This document shows, piece after piece, positions 7,988 through 15,682 of a stretch of 38,472 nt of DNA. The stretch comes from a virus. The notes under the pieces are model-generated. The model was not told where the DNA came from. It did not search any database and saw only the letters and a list, made by a program, of their open reading frames with translations. The DNA is taken from positions 1-38,472 of the IMG/VR virus record IMGVR_UViG_3300007512_000092. One strand, written 5' to 3'. The position numbers were made by a program, and so were the translations under genes. Numbering within the stretch: the stretch's first letter is position 1; each line of letters begins with the position of its first letter.

Positions 7988-8832
7988 TAGAAATTATCGT
8001 AGAAGACCACCTGACAGCAGGAATGGAATGTCAAGAATGTGGTAAAAAATTTAGAGCTAAACTTAAAACATTAGAATATGGAAAAACCAAATGTCCAAAA
8101 TGTAAGAGTACTGATTTAGATTTTGCATTTGGTGCAAAAAATGAGAGTAGTGAAATTGAAGAATGGGGTCCAGCTGCAATTGTTGCAAAACAGGTTATAG
8201 ATAAGAAAAAGAAAGAGAAAAAGGATAAGAAAAAAGATGAAGAGATGATGAGCACTGGTTCAGATATAGATATGAATCCAACTGGAAGACCTAAAAAGAA
8301 AAAGATCAAAGAAGCTCGTAAGTATGAAACCTTTAAAGTAACTGATGACTGTTTCAATAAATTCAGAAACGGAAAAACCAAGTTTGAGAGATGGTCGAAA
8401 TATTTAGATCTAGGAGATGAATCGCAGAAGAAAATTTATGATTGGGCTAGACGAAATCATAAAGGAGTAATTGTTCTTCAAAATGCAACAACTGGAGCCG
8501 TCAGGGGTATTCGATACAACCGAAGTGGTGGTGGACAGTGGGGTAAACTGTCAAGAGTAAAAGAACAGGTTCTTAGAAATAATAATGAGTTCTCTCAGTT
8601 AAATGAAGATGTTCTCGATATTCTTAGAAATATTGTAAAAAGAAAACAATTTCAAAAAGTAAAATTTCAAGATGGTAAAACAGCCACAGTAGATGGATTT
8701 ACTGCAAGTGCAATGGTGAAGGTATATGATGCCTTGAACAAAGACAATCAAATGAAATTCAAGGATATGATCAATAAAAACAAACAAGGGTTTATGGCTA
8801 TGTCATCCTTTGCGTTTAAAAGTGTAAAATGA
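7984..8832 (+). CDS. Zinc-ribbon-containing hypothetical protein
   Basis: 282 residues in three parts: an N-terminal zinc ribbon (CQECGKKF at about 16-23 and CPKCKS at 37-42), a lysine-rich linker (about 75-110, runs such as KKKKEKKDKKKDEE), and a C-terminal globular region (YETFKVTDDCFNKFRNGKTKFERW onward). The ribbon plus basic linker suggests nucleic-acid binding, as inference. It overlaps the next gene by 4 nt. Confidence 0.7.
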   Translation: MIEIIVEDHLTAGMECQECGKKFRAKLKTLEYGKTKCPKCKSTDLDFAFGAKNESSEIEEWGPAAIVAKQVIDKKKKEKKDKKKDEEMMSTGSDIDMNPTGRPKKKKIKEARKYETFKVTDDCFNKFRNGKTKFERWSKYLDLGDESQKKIYDWARRNHKGVIVLQNATTGAVRGIRYNRSGGGQWGKLSRVKEQVLRNNNEFSQLNEDVLDILRNIVKRKQFQKVKFQDGKTATVDGFTASAMVKVYDALNKDNQMKFKDMINKNKQGFMAMSSFAFKSVK

Positions 8833-9128
8833 GTGTAGAAGCAGATGTTGAAGTACTAAAGACTCAGATCAAGCAAATTTCCAATGATTTTGTCGAACAC
8901 GTTAATCAAAATAGAGAAGACTTCAAAGAAGTTCATTCTAGGATGACTACCATGCAAAGAGAAATAAATCAAGAAATTAACTTGACTTTTGAGAAATTGT
9001 ATAGTAAACTAGAAGAAAATAATCAAGAAATAAGCGGTCTAGAGAAGTGGAAATGGACAGCTGGGGGTATTCTTATAGCCCTTACTTTCGTAATGACAGC
9101 ACTCCAAACATTTGGGGCGCTACAGTAA
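8829..9128 (+). CDS. Coiled-coil protein with C-terminal membrane anchor, holin/XhlA-like architecture
   Basis: 99 residues: a long heptad-rich helix (residues 5-70), then the basic-aromatic KWKW and a single transmembrane segment (about 76-95, AGGILIALTFVMTALQTF). Coiled coil plus one C-terminal membrane span is the architecture of XhlA-type haemolysin/holin helpers and of some spanins; similarity is architectural only. Part of its coding sequence (8980-9002) is identical to a promoter region near 15.0 kb, described under findings. Confidence 0.65.
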   Translation: MSVEADVEVLKTQIKQISNDFVEHVNQNREDFKEVHSRMTTMQREINQEINLTFEKLYSKLEENNQEISGLEKWKWTAGGILIALTFVMTALQTFGALQ

Positions 9129-9143
9129 CATTCCTTTTATATT

Positions 9144-10142
9144 ATGAGTTATGTTGACCAGAAGTACATAAATCTATGTACATCAAGGGTCGAGAGGTTC
9201 AAAAAAGTCAGAGACAATCTTTGGAACTTTCGATGTCCAATATGTGGAGATTCCCACAAGAAAAAAGATAAAGCTAGAGGATACATTTACAAGAAGAAGA
9301 ACTCCTTCTTCTATAAGTGTCATAATTGTGGTGCAGGCCACACGTTCAATAACTTCCTCAAATCCCTAGATCCAATGCTTCATGCAGAGTATCTAGTTGA
9401 GAAGTATAAGAACAATGAAACTCAGAGGAACACTCCGATTCCAGATAAGGTTCCTTTCAAATTTGAGAAGCCTAAGTTTCAAGATCCGTTGAACAAGCTT
9501 CATAGGTTTGATAAGATTCAAGACCATCCTGCTTTTGCATATATAGAACACAGGAAAATTCCTGAGAAACATTGGGATAAACTGTATCTCGCAGATAAAT
9601 TCTACGAGTGGTCTAAGACAATGTTTCCTGAGAAATTTCAAAGTATAAATATAGATTATCCACGACTCGTTATTCCCTTCTTTGACAAGTCTGGAAAAAT
9701 GTTCGCTTACCAAGGTCGGGCCTTCGGTAAGGAACAACCAAGATATATCACCTTAAAATTAGAAGAAAACAAAGAGAAGATCTATGGCCTTGACAGAGTT
9801 GATTTCGATTCTCATGTCTATATTGTTGAAGGTCCATTAGATTCTCTCTTCATAGATAACTGTTTGGCAGTTGCTGGTGCCGATTTGGATCTTGTTAATT
9901 CTGAGCCTAGTATTACTACGGCAATATACGATAACGAACCAAGGAATCATCAGACAGTAGATCGAATGTTCAAATCAGTCGATAAGGGATATAATGTTGT
10001 AGTATGGCCAAGTGATTTGGATCATAAAGATATTAACGACATGGTTCTTGCAGGATACCATGATATAGAAGGTTTTGTCCGAACCCGAACCTTTAGTGGA
10101 CTGCAAGCTTACCTAGAGATTAACGAATGGAAAAGGACATGA
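9144..10142 (+). CDS. 61: DNA primase, gp61-like
   Basis: 332 residues. An N-terminal zinc ribbon (C31, C34, C59, C62 in CPICGDS and CHNCGAG) precedes a Toprim-type catalytic region: VYIVEGPLDSL around 225-235 supplies the conserved glutamate and DxD-like acids, with TAIYDNEPRNH downstream. This layout is that of T4 gp61 and DnaG-type primases that lay RNA primers for lagging-strand synthesis with the gp41 helicase; no helicase gene is in the window. Its 3' end overlaps nrdJ by 16 nt. Confidence 0.88.
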   Translation: MSYVDQKYINLCTSRVERFKKVRDNLWNFRCPICGDSHKKKDKARGYIYKKKNSFFYKCHNCGAGHTFNNFLKSLDPMLHAEYLVEKYKNNETQRNTPIPDKVPFKFEKPKFQDPLNKLHRFDKIQDHPAFAYIEHRKIPEKHWDKLYLADKFYEWSKTMFPEKFQSINIDYPRLVIPFFDKSGKMFAYQGRAFGKEQPRYITLKLEENKEKIYGLDRVDFDSHVYIVEGPLDSLFIDNCLAVAGADLDLVNSEPSITTAIYDNEPRNHQTVDRMFKSVDKGYNVVVWPSDLDHKDINDMVLAGYHDIEGFVRTRTFSGLQAYLEINEWKRT

Positions 10143-12097
10143 ACTTACCTACAGAGTACCAATCATTTATACACCTATCAAGATACGCACGATGGGATTA
10201 CACCAAGACTCGTAGAGAAACTTGGGAAGAGACAGTAGACAGATATTTTAATTTTTTCAAAGAACATTTAAAAGAATATTGTGATTATGAGGTAAAAGAT
10301 AAAGAAATAAAGGAAATAAGGGAAGCAGTAGTAAATTTAGATATTATGCCGAGTATGCGATGTTTAATGACAGCTGGAGAGGCACTTAAACGAGAAAATG
10401 TTGCAGGGTATAATTGCTCTTATGTGAAAGTGGACTCTCCTAGATCATTTGATGAAATATTATACATATTAATGAATGGTACAGGTGTAGGATTTTCAGT
10501 TGAAGAAGAATATGTAAATAAATTACCAGTAGTTGCAGAGGATTTTTATGATACCGAAACAACTATTGTTGTCAGAGATTCCAAATTAGGATGGGCAAAG
10601 GCTCTCAAGGAACTCTATGGGATGTTGTGGATGGGTCAAGTTCCATCATGGGACACATCCAAAGTTAGACCAGCAGGATCTCCCCTCAAAACTTTCGGTG
10701 GTCGGGCATCGGGTCCAGAACCACTAGAAGATCTATTCAAATTTTCAGTAAATATTTTCAGAAATGCAGCCGGAAGAAAACTCAAATCGGTGGAAGCCCA
10801 TGACTTGGTTTGCAAAATCGCAGAGATTGTCGTGGTCGGTGGCGTCAGGCGTTCTGCTCTTATCAGCCTTAGTAACTTGGGGGATCGGGAAATGCGATAC
10901 GCCAAGTCTGGAAACTGGTGGGAGACAAATGTGCAACGAGCACTCGCCAATAACTCAGTCAACTATAAAGAAAAACCAGATGTTGGAACTTTCATGCGAG
11001 AGTGGCTCTCCCTTTATGATTCCAAATCGGGTGAAAGAGGTATTTACAATAGTATGTCTGCCAAACGGACAACAGAAAGATTAAATCAAAAAAAGGACAA
11101 AGATGGCAACAACATTATTCGCCGTGATGCCAGGGACGATTTCGGCACAAATCCTTGCAGTGAAATCATTCTTCGATCCAGAGAGTTCTGCAACCTTACA
11201 GAATGCGTTATCAGAGGATGGGACGATTCTAAATCTCTTAAAAAGAAAGTCAGACTTGCAACTATCCTTGGAACCTGGCAGTCAACCCTCACTAATTTCA
11301 AATACCTCACAGGAGAGTGGAAACGAAATTGTAGCGATGAGCGATTGCTTGGAGTCAGCCTCACAGGAATCATGGATAATCCCGATACAAACGGAAGTAA
11401 TTCAGGATTGGATGGACGATTACGAGAGTTAAAAGATGAGTGTATCAAAACGAACAAGGAATGGTCAGATAGATTAGGAATCCCACAATCAGCAGCTATT
11501 ACTTGCGTTAAACCCTCTGGGACAGTTTCACAACTTGTCGATAGTGCTTCTGGAATTCATGCACGACACAATCCATACTATATAAGGACAGTGAGAGGAG
11601 ATAATAAAGATCCTCTCACTAAGTTCATGAAGGATGCTGGTTTTCCAAATGAACCAGATATAACTAAACCAAACCATACTACAGTATTTTCCTTTCCTAT
11701 GAAGTCTCCTAGTGAGGCTATATGTAGGACAGATATGACTGCATTGGAGCAACTTGAACTATGGAAAGTGTATGCTCAGAATTGGTGTGAACATAAACCC
11801 TCAGTGACAATTTCTGTCAAAGAAGATGAATGGGTGAGTACAGCATCATGGGTATACGAAAATTTTGACGAAATCAGTGGGATTTCATTTTTACCCTTTA
11901 GTGATCATACTTACAAACAAGCTCCGTATCAAGACTGTACGGAGAAAGAGTATGAAGAAACACTAAACCAAATGCCAAAAAATGTAGATTGGAATAAACT
12001 TTCTGATTACGAACAGAAAGATTTCACTGTAGCGTCACAAGAACTTGCTTGTTCAGCTGGTCAATGTGAAGTGGTTGATCTACCAATAGCGGCATGA
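10127..12097 (+). CDS. nrdJ: Adenosylcobalamin-dependent (class II) ribonucleotide reductase
   Basis: 656 residues, close to the monomeric Lactobacillus-type ribonucleoside-triphosphate reductase. TNPCSEI at 341-347 supplies the thiyl-radical cysteine (C344) and catalytic glutamate (E346); C97 (YNCSY) and C355 (EFCNLTE) are placed as the active-site redox pair; the C-terminal ACSAGQC tail fits the shuttle cysteines. It converts ribonucleotides to deoxyribonucleotides using B12, without oxygen or iron, and is common in ocean phages. The ATG at 10127 is used; an alternative in-frame ATG lies 12 nt on. Its stop overlaps a zinc-ribbon miniprotein start (ATGA). Confidence 0.92.
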   Translation: MEKDMNLPTEYQSFIHLSRYARWDYTKTRRETWEETVDRYFNFFKEHLKEYCDYEVKDKEIKEIREAVVNLDIMPSMRCLMTAGEALKRENVAGYNCSYVKVDSPRSFDEILYILMNGTGVGFSVEEEYVNKLPVVAEDFYDTETTIVVRDSKLGWAKALKELYGMLWMGQVPSWDTSKVRPAGSPLKTFGGRASGPEPLEDLFKFSVNIFRNAAGRKLKSVEAHDLVCKIAEIVVVGGVRRSALISLSNLGDREMRYAKSGNWWETNVQRALANNSVNYKEKPDVGTFMREWLSLYDSKSGERGIYNSMSAKRTTERLNQKKDKDGNNIIRRDARDDFGTNPCSEIILRSREFCNLTECVIRGWDDSKSLKKKVRLATILGTWQSTLTNFKYLTGEWKRNCSDERLLGVSLTGIMDNPDTNGSNSGLDGRLRELKDECIKTNKEWSDRLGIPQSAAITCVKPSGTVSQLVDSASGIHARHNPYYIRTVRGDNKDPLTKFMKDAGFPNEPDITKPNHTTVFSFPMKSPSEAICRTDMTALEQLELWKVYAQNWCEHKPSVTISVKEDEWVSTASWVYENFDEISGISFLPFSDHTYKQAPYQDCTEKEYEETLNQMPKNVDWNKLSDYEQKDFTVASQELACSAGQCEVVDLPIAA

Positions 12098-12249
12098 TTG
12101 TATATGAAATAGAGTGTCATGAATGTAATGCAACTTATGAGATAAAACATCATCTAAATACTTCTAGATATGATATAAACTTCTGCTCATTTTGTGGAAG
12201 TGATAATATTGAAATGGAAGAATATGATGATGACGAGAGTTGGGATTGA
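12094..12249 (+). CDS. Zinc-ribbon miniprotein
   Basis: 51 residues starting at an ATG that overlaps the nrdJ stop (ATGA), a sign of translational coupling. It carries two CxxC knuckles, CHEC (residues 8-11) and CSFC (31-34), followed by an acidic tail (MEEYDDDESWD). The spacing of the knuckles (about 20 residues) fits a rubredoxin-like zinc ribbon. It overlaps the 5' end of the RuvC-like gene in another frame by 26 nt. Function unknown; coupling to nrdJ might suggest redox or regulatory support, as inference. Confidence 0.6.
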   Translation: MIVYEIECHECNATYEIKHHLNTSRYDINFCSFCGSDNIEMEEYDDDESWD

Positions 12250-12763
12250 TTATAGCATGACATCCCCTGCAATCTGTATTGGTGATGGAACCTTTACAGG
12301 TTGTAAAATACGATACTTAACACCCATTAGGAAATTTGCACAATCTTATCTGGATGATAAGATTATAGGATACCATTTCGGGACATGGCCATCAGATGAG
12401 TTCAGGTTTGATTATATATCAAATTGGATTTTAGGCCTAGTCCCACCAGAAGGTACTGTAGATGTTATCCTTGAAGGATATTCCTTTGCATCAAAGGGTA
12501 AAGTGTTTCATATTGGTGAGAACACTGGATTACTGAAACACAAACTCTTTAAAGCTGACATACATCCCTGTATGCCAACTCCATCCCAAATAAAAAAACA
12601 CGCAACTGGAAAAGGAAATGCATCTAAAACGGATATGTATTGTTCATTCGTTGAACTGACAGGTATAGAACTTGCAGAGGAAATGGATTGTCTTCCAGAG
12701 TCTAATCCACTTTCAGATGTAATAGATTCTTTTTGGATTCATACCTATATCAAGACATTATGA
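12224..12763 (+). CDS. RuvC-like Holliday-junction resolvase family protein
   Basis: 179 residues from the first of three consecutive ATG codons (12224, 12227, 12230), with GGAAG just upstream. VGIDYSMTSPAI near the N-terminus is the first RuvC strand with its metal-binding aspartate; VILEGYSFASKG around the middle gives the glutamate, and SDVIDSFWI near the end gives the final acidic pair. These are the RNase H-fold catalytic acids of RuvC-type nucleases, which cut four-way junctions in recombining or packaging DNA. T4 itself uses endonuclease VII for this, so a RuvC-type enzyme here would be a replacement. Confidence 0.7.
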   Translation: MMMTRVGIDYSMTSPAICIGDGTFTGCKIRYLTPIRKFAQSYLDDKIIGYHFGTWPSDEFRFDYISNWILGLVPPEGTVDVILEGYSFASKGKVFHIGENTGLLKHKLFKADIHPCMPTPSQIKKHATGKGNASKTDMYCSFVELTGIELAEEMDCLPESNPLSDVIDSFWIHTYIKTL

Positions 12764-13242
12764 AAGTGTCAAAGAAGGCAAAACTCATCAAGAAGGTTCA
12801 AAATATGGAGTTTAATAATCCTATCATCCAGACATTAATTGGTCTGGTTGTGTTCTATATTGGTCTTAAAATGTTCTCTGGTGGAATGAAAGCTATGGGG
12901 AATATAGATCACCTACAATGGTTTCTTGGTAATCCTATCTATATGTTTTTTGGGGGGATTATTATGACCCTCTTGTGGCAATCTTCATCACTATCAACAA
13001 CCGCAATCATTGGTTTAGTTGCCGGTGGTGCATTACCTCTTCCAGCTGCGATTGGTGCAGTTCTTGGTGCCAACATCGGCACTACAGGAACCATCTGGCT
13101 TGCAGGTCTTCTCGTATCTGAGGGAATGCCTACAGGTATTACCAGACATATTGCAATGGTTCATACAGGGGTGAATCTATTAATGGCCGTTACACTTCTT
13201 CCATTTGCTCACCAAATCGCAAGATTCGTATCTCGTTTTTAA
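12760..13242 (+). CDS. Half-size Na+/phosphate-cotransporter-like membrane protein
   Basis: 160 residues from the ATG overlapping the previous stop (ATGA). Four hydrophobic segments are visible. The central part has LWQSSSLSTTAIIGLV and LGANIGTTGT, the QSSS and GANIGTT signatures of the NaPi-II (PF02690-type) family. Full-length members have two such repeats in inverted arrangement; only one is present here, so a working transporter would need to assemble from two copies or from partner subunits. It sits directly before the ammonium transporter, suggesting a nutrient-uptake pair. Confidence 0.72.
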   Translation: MKVSKKAKLIKKVQNMEFNNPIIQTLIGLVVFYIGLKMFSGGMKAMGNIDHLQWFLGNPIYMFFGGIIMTLLWQSSSLSTTAIIGLVAGGALPLPAAIGAVLGANIGTTGTIWLAGLLVSEGMPTGITRHIAMVHTGVNLLMAVTLLPFAHQIARFVSRF

Positions 13243-13256
13243 TACCTATATAATAG

Positions 13257-13273
13257 AGGGAAGGAAGTTCCCT
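13257..13273 (+). promoter_or_regulatory. Leader hairpin before amt
   Basis: AGGGAA (13257-13262), loop GGAAG, TTCCCT (13268-13273) with a short T-run, just upstream of the amt Shine-Dalgarno (TGGAGG) and preceded by CTATATAAT. It could be a weak terminator of the upstream operon or a translation-control element of amt. Confidence 0.35.
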
Positions 13274-13286
13274 TTATGGAGGTATT

Positions 13287-14456
13287 ATGGAAACAACTTA
13301 TATTTTCAATACCTTCCTGCTTTTATTTTCAGGAGTATTAGTCTTCTTCATGGCCGCAGGGTTTTCCATGTTAGAAGCAGGAATGGTAAGAACAAAAAAT
13401 ACAGTCTCTATTCTAACAAAGAATATTAGTCTGTACTCAATCAGTTGTCTGGCATTCTTTGTGTCGGGTTATTTTCTGATGTATGGATTGATCTCTGATG
13501 GGGATCATTCAGGTGCATCGGATTTCTTTTTTCAAGTAGTCTTTGTTGCAACAGCAGCTTCAATCATTTCAGGAACAATCGCAGAACGAATGAAGTTCTG
13601 GCCATTTATGATTTTCGTGGCCATACTTGCAGGAGTTATCTATCCAGTTCAAGGGTCTTGGACATGGGGTGGTGGTTTTCTATCTGAGATGGGATTCTCT
13701 GATTTCGCAGGGTCTACAATTGTTCATTCAGTTGGTGGATGGGCCGCACTTGCAGGGATAATACTTCTGGGTGCAAGAACAGGTAAATATGGTAAAGATG
13801 GTAAAGCAAATCTCATTGCACCATCAAACCTACCACTTGCAACTCTGGGAACTTTCGTTCTCTGGTTTGGGTGGTTTGGTTTTAATGGTGGATCTCAACT
13901 CGCAATGGGAACCAAAGCTGATGTAAACGCAATCGCAAACGTGATCCTCAATACAAATATGGCTGCGTGTGCAGGGGTTGTAATTACCATTCTCATGACA
14001 CAGTTACTTTATAAAAAAGTTGATCTTACTTTAGTTTTGAATGGGGCACTTGCAGGGTTGGTATCAATAACTGCTGGTCCCGATTATCCTACAATCACAA
14101 CTGCAATCGTAATTGGTGCAATTGGTGGAATATTGTGTACACTTGCAATTCCTTTATTTGACAAGGTGAAGATAGATGATCCAGTAGGGGCTTTATCAGT
14201 TCATCTTGTAGCAGGGGTTTGGGGTACTCTAGCAGTAGGAATTTTTGGTGATGCATCCTTATTAACACAAATTATGGGAGTATTGATAATTGGTGCATTT
14301 ACTTTTATTTCAAGTTTTATAGTCTGGAAGACAATCCAGTTCGTAGTTGGATTAAGAGTATCCTTGGAAGATGAAACACAGGGAATAGATCTTTCAGAAT
14401 TTGGATTAACTGCATACAGTATGAATCATAAAGATACGGAGTTAAGTACAATTTAA
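13287..14456 (+). CDS. amt: Ammonium transporter
   Basis: 389 residues with about eleven hydrophobic segments, near the normal size of AmtB. Functional residues are in place: D139 in SDFAGSTIVH, the twin pore histidines H147 (IVHSVGG) and H306 (LSVHLVAG), and the SGTIAER loop. Such channels move ammonium/ammonia across the inner membrane. A TGGAGG site precedes the ATG. No glnK regulator is adjacent. An auxiliary gene of this kind would raise nitrogen uptake of the infected cell; codon use does not stand out from neighbouring phage genes. Next to it is the phosphate-transporter-like gene. Confidence 0.92.
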   Translation: METTYIFNTFLLLFSGVLVFFMAAGFSMLEAGMVRTKNTVSILTKNISLYSISCLAFFVSGYFLMYGLISDGDHSGASDFFFQVVFVATAASIISGTIAERMKFWPFMIFVAILAGVIYPVQGSWTWGGGFLSEMGFSDFAGSTIVHSVGGWAALAGIILLGARTGKYGKDGKANLIAPSNLPLATLGTFVLWFGWFGFNGGSQLAMGTKADVNAIANVILNTNMAACAGVVITILMTQLLYKKVDLTLVLNGALAGLVSITAGPDYPTITTAIVIGAIGGILCTLAIPLFDKVKIDDPVGALSVHLVAGVWGTLAVGIFGDASLLTQIMGVLIIGAFTFISSFIVWKTIQFVVGLRVSLEDETQGIDLSEFGLTAYSMNHKDTELSTI

Positions 14457-14531
14457 AAACAGAACGGCTGGAACCAATTTGCAGTGATGGGTGAGGAACT
14501 GCCGAGACAAAAAACACCTCAGCCGTTTTGA
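14457..14531 (+). ncRNA. Structured 3' element after amt (candidate pseudoknot/terminator)
   Basis: Closing stem AACGGCTG (14463-14470) with CAGCCGTT (14520-14527), followed by TTTG. Inside, GCAGT (14481-14485) pairs ACTGC (14498-14502), and its loop holds GGGTG (14489-14493), able to pair with CACCT (14515-14519) next to the closing stem, giving a pseudoknot. It may simply end amt transcripts, but the inner pairing is more elaborate than a plain terminator. Confidence 0.45.
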
Positions 14532-14532
14532 C

Positions 14533-14561
14533 TTGACTTTTGCGATTATATATTGTATCCT
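14533..14561 (+). promoter_or_regulatory. Host-type (sigma70-like) promoter
   Basis: TTGACT (14533-14538), 17-nt spacer, TATCCT (14556-14561). It shares the ACTTGACTTTTG head with the promoter at 14991 and lies 4 nt before an ATG, like two other promoters in the window. Confidence 0.55.
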
Positions 14562-14579
14562 AACTATGTTGGGTTTGAA

Positions 14580-14771
14580 GTGAAATCTCCTTTAGAACAA
14601 TCTCAAGAATTAGAAGACCAAGGGCTTGGGGTCATCCAGAAGGTATATATGGGTGGTCCTGAGTTTGAAACTTGGTTCATATATACTGGTAAAGGGTCAG
14701 TTCATATTGGTGATCAGACTCTTCAAAATGGTGATATGTTTGACTTAACCTATTGGAGCTACGATGAGTAA
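14580..14771 (+). CDS. Small hypothetical protein, possible N-terminal frameshift
   Basis: The open frame runs back to a TTG at 14553, but that codon lies within the promoter, so translation should begin later: the GTG at 14580 is used here. The ATG at 14566, in the leaderless position after the -10 box, is one base out of frame; one extra T in the following TTT run would yield MLGFEVKSPLEQ, so a one-base deletion (biological or sequencing) is likely. The body has a short cupin-like strand pattern (GKGSVHIGDQTLQNGDMFDL). Overlaps the next gene by 8 nt. Function unknown. Confidence 0.5.
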   Translation: MKSPLEQSQELEDQGLGVIQKVYMGGPEFETWFIYTGKGSVHIGDQTLQNGDMFDLTYWSYDE

Positions 14772-14994
14772 AAAAATAGACCCTCTTATTGAAAGACTCA
14801 AGAAAGAGAAAGATCCCGATAAAGTTATCTATTACTTAGTTGCAGAATTAAAACGACTTCGTGCGATGGTTCGCACAATGAAAGAGGATAGACACATTTC
14901 CCAACAGCAATGGTCTATTCGTAAAGCTGAAAGATCTGGTGATCTTCCTTATATTCCCCTGCCTGGTGAACATGATATAGAAAAAAAGACTTGA
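14764..14994 (+). CDS. Small charged hypothetical protein
   Basis: 76 residues, mainly helical and basic (LIERLKKEKDPDKVIYYLVA..). Starts at an ATG overlapping the previous gene by 8 nt. Its last codons run into the next promoter (TTGACT at 14991), so gene and promoter overlap. No domain recognised. Confidence 0.65.
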   Translation: MSKKIDPLIERLKKEKDPDKVIYYLVAELKRLRAMVRTMKEDRHISQQQWSIRKAERSGDLPYIPLPGEHDIEKKT

Positions 14995-15019
14995 CTTTTG
15001 AGAAATTGTATTATATAAT
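14991..15019 (+). promoter_or_regulatory. Consensus host-type promoter driving a leaderless gene
   Basis: TTGACT (14991-14996), 17-nt spacer, TATAAT (15014-15019). The ATG of the next gene starts 5 nt after the -10 box, at the expected transcription start. The first 23 nt of this region (14989-15011) are identical to coding sequence at 8980-9002. Confidence 0.75.
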
Positions 15020-15024
15020 AAACT

Positions 15025-15204
15025 ATGTTTAAAAAAAACAAATTCGGAAACTATGCAATTGCAAAGTTAGAAGCACAAAAAGTTGCAAATGAGTTGGAAT
15101 GTAATGTTCCAATTTATTTCAAGGACAAGTACTTCTATCTTTGGAATGGCGATGATCTGATAGAATGGGTTAAACCTGTAATTGAAAATGATGATGGCTA
15201 TTAA
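15025..15204 (+). CDS. Small hypothetical protein from a leaderless transcript
   Basis: 59 residues (MFKKNKFGNYAIAKLEAQKV..), starting at the ATG placed exactly where transcription should begin, with no room for a Shine-Dalgarno site. The protein has a helical first half and an aromatic second half (PIYFKDKYFYLWNGDDLIEW). It overlaps the next gene by 17 nt. No family recognised; likely an early-expressed phage protein because of its host-type promoter. Confidence 0.6.
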   Translation: MFKKNKFGNYAIAKLEAQKVANELECNVPIYFKDKYFYLWNGDDLIEWVKPVIENDDGY

Positions 15205-15682
15205 GCGAAAAATCAGTGAAGAAAGAAAACAACAACTTCGTGACCAATTAGAACGGGCACGAGCTAAACGTAAACCAGCAGAATATAAGAATATCCATTC
15301 TTCTGTTCTCGCATTACCAGATGAGGACAATTACTCATTTAAGAATGTTAAGGAGTGGATCAAAGAATCCAAAGAACAGGTAGCTGCATTCAATAAAACT
15401 GCAAGGAGTTTAAGGACTCCACCTTTAGAGAAACAAAAGGCTGCGAATAGTGCAGATAATAAAAAGGCATACATAAGATACTGTGAACATTACCTGAGAA
15501 CAGGTGATTGGATTGGTCTTAAATCTGGACTCCATGAGGAACATACTGTTATTCCTAAGTGTATTGCCATGGCATATAATTCAGATGGCACACCCAAACG
15601 TACTGTAGGGGTCTTTTACCCAGATCTCCATGCCGTATGGACTAAGGAGATGGACAATGGGCAAAGTTCTACAGTTTCCTAG
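15188..15682 (+). CDS. Hypothetical protein
   Basis: 164 residues from the first of three tandem ATG codons (15188, 15191, 15194). N-terminal basic helix (KRKISEERKQQLRDQLERAR), then a globular stretch with YIRYCEHYLRTGDWIGLKSG and HEEHTVIPKCIAMAY. I associate this arrangement with a conserved cyanophage/pelagiphage protein of unknown function. Its 3' end overlaps the next gene by 26 nt. Confidence 0.7.
   Translation: MMMAIKRKISEERKQQLRDQLERARAKRKPAEYKNIHSSVLALPDEDNYSFKNVKEWIKESKEQVAAFNKTARSLRTPPLEKQKAANSADNKKAYIRYCEHYLRTGDWIGLKSGLHEEHTVIPKCIAMAYNSDGTPKRTVGVFYPDLHAVWTKEMDNGQSSTVS

Noticed and set aside
8980-9010. Promoter inside the coiled-coil membrane gene
   Set aside because: The -35 and -10-like boxes are only 12 nt apart, too close for sigma70; kept only as the repeat partner of the 14991 promoter.
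11086-11457. Reverse-strand frame of 123 codons and a forward frame at 11103-11432 inside nrdJ
   Set aside because: Both are shadows of nrdJ, whose catalytic motifs are intact across the region.
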